From the NCBI RefSeq assembly GCF_014651815.1, contig NZ_BMXP01000001.1, positions 774,939 through 838,938 of the forward strand: a stretch of DNA of 64,000 nt. Direction: 5' to 3'. The stretch is from Alteromonas halophila (lineage in GTDB: Bacteria > Pseudomonadota > Gammaproteobacteria > Enterobacterales > Alteromonadaceae). The notes beneath the pieces are model-generated. The model was not told the DNA's origin. It ran no database searches and saw nothing but the letters and a program-made list of their open reading frames with translations. Below, one piece after another: positions 56,875-64,000 of the stretch; the stretch's first letter is position 1; every line of letters begins with the position of its first letter. The position numbers and the translations under genes are program-made.

Positions 56875-59076
56875 ATGACACAACAACTTCTGCAACAATT
56901 GGTAGAGATGCGAGGCATCGAAACCCATTATGTGGACGCATGGGGTAAACCAGCGACGATCGCAGACGAAAGTAAAGCTAAGCTCCTTGAGGTGCTTGGT
57001 TACGATACGTCTGACGAGCAATCTGTACAGGATCATATGATTGCGGAGGCAAAAAAGATCTGGGCCACGCCGTTAAATCCTGTTCAGGTACATCGTGATG
57101 ATGACGCAATATCAATCGCTGTGCGTTTACCGATAGAACTGGTCAACGATGAATACCGTTTTGATATTGAGATTGAACAGAGCGAGAGCCAGTCGGTATC
57201 GTTTGTGCCGGTGGATGCAGAGCTTGTCAGGGCGGCGCAAATTGATGATGTAGAGTTTCAGGAATATCTGGTGGCGTTAACCGTACCACTTCCGCTTGGT
57301 TATCATACAATCCGGTTGCGAGCCTGTGATAACGATGACGAGCTGGCCAGCATGCGGGTTATTATTGCCCCGCAGCGCTGTCATGCCCCTGACGTGATTG
57401 CCAACGGCAAAAAAGTATGGGGCCTCAGCGTGCAGCTTTACTGTGTGCGCAGCCAGCAGAACTGGGGCATAGGTGACTTCACAGATCTGGGCAACCTGGT
57501 ACGGCAGGCCGCGGCCACCGGCGCCGACTATATTGGCCTGAATCCTATTCATGCACTGTTCCCGGCCAATCCGGACGCCTGCTCACCTTATGGGCCATCA
57601 TCCCGGCGCTGGCTAAACTACCTGTATATTGATGTCACGGCGATTGAAGGCTTTGCTGAAGACAGTGTGCAACAGGTTGTCAGTTCTGAACAGTTCAAAG
57701 CGCGGCTACAGCATGCCAGAAATGTAGAATACATCGATTATGAGGCGGTTGCTGCGGTCAAGCTTGAGGCACTAAAGGCAGTGTTTGAGGTATACAATGC
57801 GCGTTACCTGTCGAAAAACAGCAAGCAAAACCGCGCGTTCAGAGCGTTTGTTAAAGAAGGCGGTGAAAGTCTTGATATGCTGGCAACCTATGATGCGCTG
57901 CAGGAAACCCTGAAAGATCAGGGTAAGCCGTTCTGGGGCTGGCCAGTATTTCCGGATGACGTCAAAGATTTTCATACCGACGCTGTGGCTAAATTTAAGA
58001 AAAAACACGCACGGCACATTAAATTTTATCTGTTCCTGCAGTGGATTGCCGCGCAACAACTTAAGCACGCCAGTGCTATCGCCGATGAATGCGGAATGAC
58101 CATTGGGTTGTATCGTGACCTTGCTGTGGGTGTCAGTGAGGGTAGTGCCGAGATCTGGGGTAACAAAGACTTGTACTGCACCGGTGCCAGTGTTGGCGCG
58201 CCGCCCGATATTCTTGGTCCGTTAGGCCAGAACTGGGGACTGCCGCCGATGGACCCGCACAAACTGTATGAGCAGGCGTACCAGCCAATCATCGATTTGT
58301 TTTCATCAAACATGGCAGGCTCCGGGGCATTGCGCATTGATCATGTCATGGCGTTGTTACGTCTGTGGTGGGTGGTCAAAGGTGATCATGCAAGAGACGG
58401 CGGTTATGTGTACTACCCGGTCGATGATTTGCTGGCGATTCTGGCATTAGAAAGTCATCGTCATCAAAGTCTGGTGATTGGTGAAGACCTTGGTACCGTG
58501 CCTGAGGAAATCCGCAGCAAACTGGCGGATAACGGGGTTTACTCTTACCGTGTATTCTTCTTTGAACAGGCCGAAGACGGTGGCTTTTTCTCACCCAGCC
58601 ACTACCCGGTGCAATCCATGTCCACCTTGACAACCCACGATATGCCAACCTTAATTGGCTACTGGCACTGTCTTGATCTGGAGTTGGGCAAAGAACTCGG
58701 TTTATACCCGACTGACGAAATTCTTGCGCAATTGTATCAGGACCGCCACGACAATAAGCAGGCTATTCTGGATTCCCTGCATGGTCATGGCTCTGTCGAT
58801 GACCATGTCGGGCGCGACGTAAATCAAACCGGCATGACACAGGCGCTTAACTTTGGCCTGCAAAAACATATGGCCGGTGGCTCCAGTGCGCTGCTAAGCT
58901 TGCAGCTGGAAGACTGGCTACAGATGGATAAACCGGTAAATATCCCCGGTACGTTTGATGAGTACCCCAACTGGCGACGAAAATTGTCGCGGGACTTGTC
59001 AGGTATATTCGATGATCCGGATATTCAGTCACTGGCGCAGGCACTGACAGAGGCGCGCAAGCGCGCCAGCGAATAA
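56875..59076 (+). CDS. malQ: 4-alpha-glucanotransferase (amylomaltase)
   Basis: Transfers glucan chains between maltodextrins, 733 residues. An N-terminal domain (about 1-170) precedes the GH77 barrel. Catalytic parts are the nucleophile aspartate in GALRIDHVMALLRLWWV, the acid/base glutamate in VIGEDLGTVPEEIR and the third carboxylate in TTHDMPTLIGYW. AGGA lies upstream of the ATG. It starts the malQ-glgB-glgX run of same-strand genes. Confidence 0.95.
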   Translation: MTQQLLQQLVEMRGIETHYVDAWGKPATIADESKAKLLEVLGYDTSDEQSVQDHMIAEAKKIWATPLNPVQVHRDDDAISIAVRLPIELVNDEYRFDIEIEQSESQSVSFVPVDAELVRAAQIDDVEFQEYLVALTVPLPLGYHTIRLRACDNDDELASMRVIIAPQRCHAPDVIANGKKVWGLSVQLYCVRSQQNWGIGDFTDLGNLVRQAAATGADYIGLNPIHALFPANPDACSPYGPSSRRWLNYLYIDVTAIEGFAEDSVQQVVSSEQFKARLQHARNVEYIDYEAVAAVKLEALKAVFEVYNARYLSKNSKQNRAFRAFVKEGGESLDMLATYDALQETLKDQGKPFWGWPVFPDDVKDFHTDAVAKFKKKHARHIKFYLFLQWIAAQQLKHASAIADECGMTIGLYRDLAVGVSEGSAEIWGNKDLYCTGASVGAPPDILGPLGQNWGLPPMDPHKLYEQAYQPIIDLFSSNMAGSGALRIDHVMALLRLWWVVKGDHARDGGYVYYPVDDLLAILALESHRHQSLVIGEDLGTVPEEIRSKLADNGVYSYRVFFFEQAEDGGFFSPSHYPVQSMSTLTTHDMPTLIGYWHCLDLELGKELGLYPTDEILAQLYQDRHDNKQAILDSLHGHGSVDDHVGRDVNQTGMTQALNFGLQKHMAGGSSALLSLQLEDWLQMDKPVNIPGTFDEYPNWRRKLSRDLSGIFDDPDIQSLAQALTEARKRASE

Positions 59077-59125
59077 CACAGTATAATGACGCCCGCTTCT
59101 GGCGGGCGCAGGTCAGGAGTACTTC

Positions 59126-61300
59126 ATGCAAGACTACCAGCAACTGGCATCGGCCACATGCGCTCACCCTTTCTCGTACCTTGGCGTAACGCCACACAAT
59201 AAAGGCGTGAAGGTGACTGCTTATGTGCCCGGCGCGATTAACATCAGTGTGCGTTTCGCTTCGGGTAATAAGGCTTACGCGCTGGAGGCAAATAGCCTGG
59301 ATGGCATTTTTAGTGCCACTATCAGCATGCCACCGGGCGATCAGTACTTGCTGGAGATCACTACCGCAGACGGCACGTTCACGCGTATCGATCCCTATCA
59401 GTACCAGGACGATGCCTTTCATGCTGTGCACTTTATAGATCATGAGCCCGCTAACCTGTACCGGCAGGCAGGGGCACAAACGGTCTCTGTGCCATTTGGT
59501 GATAATCGGGTCGATGCTATCCGCTTTGCGGTCTATGCGCCGAATGCCTCTTCTGTGTCTGTGATTGGTGATTTTAATCAATGGGATGGCCGTCGCCATC
59601 CTATGCAGAAAACAGAGCTGGGTTACTGGGTACTGATTATTCCTGAGCTGGCAGTGGGTCAGCGTTATAAATACGAAATAAAGGATGGGCAGGGAAATGC
59701 GCTGCCGCATAAAGCCGATCCCATTGGGTTTTATGCAGAGCAATACCCGTCGCATGCGTCCGTCATATTCGACCATCAGCAGTACGAATGGAACGATGAC
59801 GCCTGGATGAGTGCACGTAACAAGGATAAATACAGTGCGCCGATGAGTTTTTACGAAGTTCATCTTGGCTCCTGGCGACGTCCCGATGACAGCGAGAATA
59901 AGCGCTACCTGAGTTATCGGGAACTGGCCGATGCACTTATCCCTTATGTAAAAGATATGGGTTATACGCACATAGAGTGCCTGCCCGTATCGGAATACCC
60001 GTTTGACGGCTCCTGGGGCTACCAGCCAGTGGGGATGTTTGCCCCGACCAGTCGCTTTGGTAACCCGGATGACTTTAAATTTTTTGTCGATGCCTGCCAT
60101 CAGGCTGACATTGGTGTGGTTATCGACTGGGTACCCGCGCATTTTCCTGAAGACGGACACGGGCTGGCCCGGTTTGATGGCAGTCATGTGTATGAGTATG
60201 CCGATCCGCGCCGTGGCTGGCACCCCGACTGGAATTCCTGCATTTACGATTTTGGTAAAGATACGGTGCGTCAGTTTCTGGTGGCGAATGCCCTGTACTG
60301 GCTGGACAAATTCCATATCGACGGGCTGCGTGTCGATGCCGTGGCCTCTATGCTGTATCTGGATTACTCGCGTAACGAAGGAGAGTGGATCCCCAACGTC
60401 GATGGCGGTAACGAAAACTATGAGGCCATCAGTCTGTTGCGTTGGCTGAATGAGGAAGTGTATCGCCATTATCCGGGGGCCATGACAATTGCCGAAGAGT
60501 CTACTTCCTTTCCAAAAGTGTCCCGCCCGGTTTATGACGGCGGCCTGGGTTTCGGCTTTAAATGGAATATGGGCTGGATGCATGACTCTCTGCATTTCAT
60601 TTCCAAAGACCCGGCCTATCGCCGCTATCATCACGGTGATATCACCTTCAGTATGGTTTACGCTTTTGATGAAAACTTTGTGTTACCCATTTCCCACGAC
60701 GAAGTTGTGCATGGAAAGGGCAGCCTGATTGGTAAAATGCCCGGTGACGAGTGGCAACAGGCGGCAAATCATCGTTGTTATGCAGGCTTTATGTATGGGC
60801 ACCCTGGTAAAAAGCTGAATTTTATGGGGAACGAACTGGGCCAGAGTAAAGAGTGGGACCACGATGGTCAGTTGCAGTGGGAGTTGCTTGAGTATGACAA
60901 ACACAAGGGGCTGCAGACACTCTACCGCGACCTGAATAAGCTTTATCAGTCAATGCCTGCGCTTCACGAGGGCGACCATGATCACAATGGCTTTGCCTGG
61001 ATTGACCATGAAAATGCGGGGCAGAGCGTGGTGTCATTCGTGCGTAAAGGCCGCAAGCACATGCAAAAAGTGTATGTGGTGAGTAACTTTACCCCCATTC
61101 CCCGCGAACATTTTCGGCTTGGCGTAGAAGACGCCGGTGAATATACGCTGGCACTGAATACCGACGACGGGGTATATTGGGGCAGCCAGTATCCGGTTCG
61201 CGAACGCATGCAGGCAAGTCAGGAGCCCTGGAATCATCAGCCCTGTTCGATAGAACTGGCATTGCCGCCGCTGTCGACGCTGTTTATTGTTTATGAGTAG
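59126..61300 (+). CDS. glgB: 1,4-alpha-glucan branching enzyme
   Basis: Introduces alpha-1,6 branches in glycogen, 724 residues. An N-terminal CBM48-type pair of domains (about 1-220) precedes the GH13 barrel. Catalytic residues lie in DGLRVDAVASMLYLDYSR (nucleophile Asp) and MTIAEESTSFPKVSRP (acid/base Glu), with the third carboxylate near ISHDEVVHGKGSL. It follows malQ after about 50 bases with CAGGAG upstream, and glgX starts eight bases later. Confidence 0.96.
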   Translation: MQDYQQLASATCAHPFSYLGVTPHNKGVKVTAYVPGAINISVRFASGNKAYALEANSLDGIFSATISMPPGDQYLLEITTADGTFTRIDPYQYQDDAFHAVHFIDHEPANLYRQAGAQTVSVPFGDNRVDAIRFAVYAPNASSVSVIGDFNQWDGRRHPMQKTELGYWVLIIPELAVGQRYKYEIKDGQGNALPHKADPIGFYAEQYPSHASVIFDHQQYEWNDDAWMSARNKDKYSAPMSFYEVHLGSWRRPDDSENKRYLSYRELADALIPYVKDMGYTHIECLPVSEYPFDGSWGYQPVGMFAPTSRFGNPDDFKFFVDACHQADIGVVIDWVPAHFPEDGHGLARFDGSHVYEYADPRRGWHPDWNSCIYDFGKDTVRQFLVANALYWLDKFHIDGLRVDAVASMLYLDYSRNEGEWIPNVDGGNENYEAISLLRWLNEEVYRHYPGAMTIAEESTSFPKVSRPVYDGGLGFGFKWNMGWMHDSLHFISKDPAYRRYHHGDITFSMVYAFDENFVLPISHDEVVHGKGSLIGKMPGDEWQQAANHRCYAGFMYGHPGKKLNFMGNELGQSKEWDHDGQLQWELLEYDKHKGLQTLYRDLNKLYQSMPALHEGDHDHNGFAWIDHENAGQSVVSFVRKGRKHMQKVYVVSNFTPIPREHFRLGVEDAGEYTLALNTDDGVYWGSQYPVRERMQASQEPWNHQPCSIELALPPLSTLFIVYE

Positions 61301-61308
61301 GAGCATGT

Positions 61309-63396
61309 GTGGACACGCACACAAGTATGGAATCCCTGTCTGTTTCTGCGGGCGTTGCCTATCCATTGGGCGCGACCCTGACACACGCAGGCTGTAATTT
61401 CGCAGTCTACTGTCCGGATGCCCGGGCCGTGCTGCTCTGCTTATTTAATTCGGACACGGAAGAGCCGGTAGCCGAATTACTGTTGCCGGAACGATCCGGG
61501 GATATCTGGCATGGCCATATTGAGCCAGTGGCTGCCGGGCAGCTATATGGTTACCGGGTCGAGCGTAAGGAGGTGCAGCTCAATGAAGCGCCGTCCAATA
61601 AGCTGCTTATCGATCCGTATGCCCGCAAACTATCACGTCCTCAGCAGTGGGACGCGCGCCAGTATCAGCACGACTCTCAGTTTATGATTGCCAAAAGCGT
61701 GGTGGTTGATCCACTTGCTTATCCGCCAGCCCGCAAAGGGCCGGCACTGGAAGATAACCAGCGGGTGATATACGAAACGCATGTCAAAGGGTTAACCAGG
61801 CGACACCCGGAGGTGCCAGAAGACGAGCAGGGCACATACCTGGGGGCGGCGCACCCCTCGGTTATTGCACACCTGGTGTCGCTGGGGGTGACTTCGGTGC
61901 AGTTCATGCCAATGGCGTCATTTATGCCTGAGCCCTATATCGTGGGAAAAGGGATGACCAATTATTGGGGTTATAACCCGGTGAATTTCTTTGCGCCGGA
62001 ACCCCGCTATGCAATAAAAGATGCACTGGGCGAAATAAAAGCCATGGTCGACGCCTACCATGATGCCGGGCTTGAGGTGATTGTGGATGTGGTGTTCAAC
62101 CATACAGCCGAAGGTGGCAAAGGCGGTCCGGTGCTCTCGTTTAAAGGTATGTGTCCGCTTCAGGCCTACATGATGGAGCAGGCCTCCAGTGGCGAGCTTG
62201 TTTATGCGAATCATTCAGGTTGCGGCAATACTATTGACACTGCTCACCCTGCGATGACAACGCTGATCATGGACGCGTTGCGCTTCTGGTATTCCGTCAT
62301 CGGTGTGGATGGCTTCCGTTTCGATCTGGCGGTGTGTCTGGGGCGTGATCCTCGCATGTTCAGAGCGTCCGCCGGATTATTGCGTGCCATTCACCAGGAC
62401 CCAATGCTGCAGGCCGCGGTACTTATCGCCGAGCCCTGGGACATTGGGCCTGATGGCTATCAGTTAGGCGGCTTTCCGACTGGCTGGCTGGAGGTCAATG
62501 ATCAGTTCCGCGATACGGTCAGGGCGTTCTGGCGCGGCGATGAAGGGCTCACCGCTGATTTTGCCACGCGTCTGATGGGCTCACGGGATATTTTTCACAA
62601 AGGGGCCCGTCGCATCACCGCTTCAGTGAACCATATTACTTACCATGACGGCTTTACGTTACATGATCTGGTGAGTTATGCAGAGCGCCACAATCATGCC
62701 AATGGCGAAGATAACGAAGATGGCCATGGCCATAATATTTCCGCCAACTACGGCGAGGAAGGCGAAACCCGCGATTCCCGGATACTCTCTCTGCGTGAGC
62801 GACAAAAGCGTAACATGGTAACCACCCTGATGCTGTCGCAGGGCACGCCGCATTTTCTTGGTGGCGATGAACTCAGTAAAACCCAGGACGGCAACAACAA
62901 CGCGTATTGCCAGGACAATGAGATTAACTGGTACCAGTGGGAACTGAATAAACGCCAGCAGGACTTTCTGGACTTTTGCCGGCATGTAATTACTCTGCGC
63001 AGACGCAGCAATCTGTTCAGCGAGCTAAGACTGGATGATGATCACTTTACAGTGAGCCGCAATGTGGCAAGTATTCAGTGGTTTAAGCCGGATGGCTCAA
63101 ACAAGGCGTCGGAAGACTGGCAGACGCAGCACAATCAGGCCTTTGGTGTTGAAATTCGCGGCTGTGCACAGGCGTCAGACAATCCTGAACACTGGTTTTT
63201 GTGTGTCAACGCCAGTGACAATGATGTACGTTTTAATATGCCGGTACTCACCCCCCGCGGCGGCTGGACTCTGGAGCTGGATACCCGCTACGCCTCTGTG
63301 GCTGATCAACCTCTGATTTGTATTCAGCAGATATTTTTACAGGCCGGGAAGTCAGTCGCACTGTTCAGTTATGCCCATCAGCGTAAACAGCCGTAG
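61309..63396 (+). CDS. glgX: Glycogen debranching enzyme GlgX
   Basis: Isoamylase-type GH13 enzyme that removes alpha-1,6 branches, 695 residues. The start is GTG 61309, with GGAG five bases before; the ATG four bases upstream is out of frame. An N-terminal CBM48 domain precedes the barrel, with catalytic aspartate in GVDGFRFDLAVCLGRDP and glutamate in LIAEPWDIGPDGYQ. Compared with E. coli GlgX (about 657) it is a little longer. Confidence 0.94.
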   Translation: MDTHTSMESLSVSAGVAYPLGATLTHAGCNFAVYCPDARAVLLCLFNSDTEEPVAELLLPERSGDIWHGHIEPVAAGQLYGYRVERKEVQLNEAPSNKLLIDPYARKLSRPQQWDARQYQHDSQFMIAKSVVVDPLAYPPARKGPALEDNQRVIYETHVKGLTRRHPEVPEDEQGTYLGAAHPSVIAHLVSLGVTSVQFMPMASFMPEPYIVGKGMTNYWGYNPVNFFAPEPRYAIKDALGEIKAMVDAYHDAGLEVIVDVVFNHTAEGGKGGPVLSFKGMCPLQAYMMEQASSGELVYANHSGCGNTIDTAHPAMTTLIMDALRFWYSVIGVDGFRFDLAVCLGRDPRMFRASAGLLRAIHQDPMLQAAVLIAEPWDIGPDGYQLGGFPTGWLEVNDQFRDTVRAFWRGDEGLTADFATRLMGSRDIFHKGARRITASVNHITYHDGFTLHDLVSYAERHNHANGEDNEDGHGHNISANYGEEGETRDSRILSLRERQKRNMVTTLMLSQGTPHFLGGDELSKTQDGNNNAYCQDNEINWYQWELNKRQQDFLDFCRHVITLRRRSNLFSELRLDDDHFTVSRNVASIQWFKPDGSNKASEDWQTQHNQAFGVEIRGCAQASDNPEHWFLCVNASDNDVRFNMPVLTPRGGWTLELDTRYASVADQPLICIQQIFLQAGKSVALFSYAHQRKQP

Positions 63397-63512
63397 CGTG
63401 CTAAACGCTTTACAGCCCGGGAAAGAAACACTGTGCAGGAGTCGGGTATTGTTCGCATCCTCGTAACGCGGGTGGTATGATGCGCACCCATCTGAAACAA
63501 GAGGGTGTCTCT

Positions 63513-64000
63513 ATGCAAAATGAAGGTGGAAAAGCGCAGTCAGCAGAATGCGATATCGGGTTTATTGGTCTTGGCGTTATGGGCAACAATCTCACCATGA
63601 ACCTGGTGGACCACGGTTACCGTGTTGCCTGTTTTGACCTTGATCAGCAAAAGGTTGAAGCCATTCGCAGTAAAGATGCGTCTGAACGCGCTGATGGTAC
63701 CGCCCCCCGCGTAGAAGGCTGTAGTTCCTACACAGAATTACTCAGTAAACTTAAAGCGCCTCACCTCATTTTTCTGTCTGTTCCTGCCGGCGACCCGGTT
63801 GATCACGTCTGCAATCATCTTATTGATGCCGGTATTCAGGCCGACGATATCGTAGTGGATACCGGTAACAGCCTGTGGACGGATTCGGTGGCACGTGAAG
63901 AGCAGTACAAAGGCAAGTTCATTTTCTTCTCTACCGCAGTATCCGGTGGTGAAGTGGGCGCCCGCTTTGGTCCGTCGCTCATGCCCTCCGGGAATCCGTA
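63513..64000 (+). CDS. gnd: 6-phosphogluconate dehydrogenase, decarboxylating (5' part)
   Basis: Starts the pentose-phosphate branch; only the first 162 codons are inside the window. The start at 63513 has GAGGG seven bases upstream. The Rossmann motif IGFIGLGVMGNNLTMNLV is followed by DTGNSLWTDSVAREEQ and VSGGEVGARFGPSLMPSG, the usual 6PGDH signature stretch. It lies 116 bases after glgX on the same strand, with no hairpin between. It may be the first gene of a further operon. Confidence 0.95.
   Translation, partial: MQNEGGKAQSAECDIGFIGLGVMGNNLTMNLVDHGYRVACFDLDQQKVEAIRSKDASERADGTAPRVEGCSSYTELLSKLKAPHLIFLSVPAGDPVDHVCNHLIDAGIQADDIVVDTGNSLWTDSVAREEQYKGKFIFFSTAVSGGEVGARFGPSLMPSGNP

Noticed and set aside
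58125-58134. TGTGGGTGTC inside malQ
   Set aside because: Within a conserved coding stretch (LAVGVSEG); likely chance.
58847-60634. 595-residue open frame on the minus strand
   Set aside because: It lies opposite malQ's end and glgB, both clearly coding, and its translation is unlike any family and low in hydrophobic order; a shadow of codon bias.

Overview
The window is a stretch of gammaproteobacterial chromosome that I would place in the Alteromonadaceae (Alteromonas and relatives). The reasons are the housekeeping gene families, the HexR-controlled Entner-Doudoroff cluster, the conserved rluC-maf-yceD-rpmF-plsX-fab order, and a short 'MARPRSEL' REP-type transposase gene. This is an inference from gene content; no rRNA is present. 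Almost all of the window is densely packed core genome. There is no prophage, plasmid module or CRISPR array.

Layout. 1-12.5 kb: the 3' end of tRNA-Asp, lolD-lolE, murI, an acidic amino-acid/dicarboxylate symporter, an Ig-repeat lipoprotein, astB, topA with a DUF2058 gene, and sodC. 12.5-19.5 kb: a 1480-residue multi-pass membrane protein of unknown function, two small membrane proteins and an APH-like kinase. 19.5-36.8 kb: rne with a long leader, then rluC, a HAD phosphatase, maf (yceF), and a long lipid/ribosome/replication run (yceD-rpmF-plsX-fabH-fabD-fabG-acpP-fabF-pabC-mltG-tmk-holB-tatD-PNPOx-like). 36.8-46 kb: an accessory segment with a lipoprotein, a WbuC-type cupin, an esterase lipoprotein, an AI-2E-family permease, a REP-associated transposase-like gene, sprT, sppA, doxX and a nitroreductase. 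46-64 kb: central carbon metabolism, with pyk, hexR, zwf-pgl-edd-glk-eda, a hexose-6-P mutarotase, gapA, malQ-glgB-glgX and the start of gnd.

How the genes work together. The 46-64 kb block holds one metabolic program. Glycogen and maltodextrin handling (malQ, glgB, glgX) and glucose phosphorylation (glk) feed zwf-pgl, which splits between edd-eda (Entner-Doudoroff) and gnd (pentose phosphate). gapA and pyk take the triose to pyruvate. The regulator HexR lies in the middle. Sites matching the HexR palindrome, as I recall it, occur upstream of pyk (perfect), zwf (one mismatch) and gapA (three mismatches).

Most unusual signal. A short motif, RGACACCCACA (reverse complement TGTGGGTGTCY), occurs 14 times between genes. 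Thirteen copies fall in clusters between 36.8 and 45.4 kb and one lies at 18.4 kb. Clusters point inward (forward copies left, reverse copies right), and one such inverted pair brackets the transposase-like gene at 40756-41703. That protein resembles Y1/REP-associated transposases, but its HUH motif reads His-Thr-His. At the place where I expect the catalytic tyrosine it has an isoleucine. The second unusual item is the 1480-residue membrane protein, which appears to combine extracytoplasmic sensor regions with a cytoplasmic domain reminiscent of a P-loop-less STAND-type ATPase.
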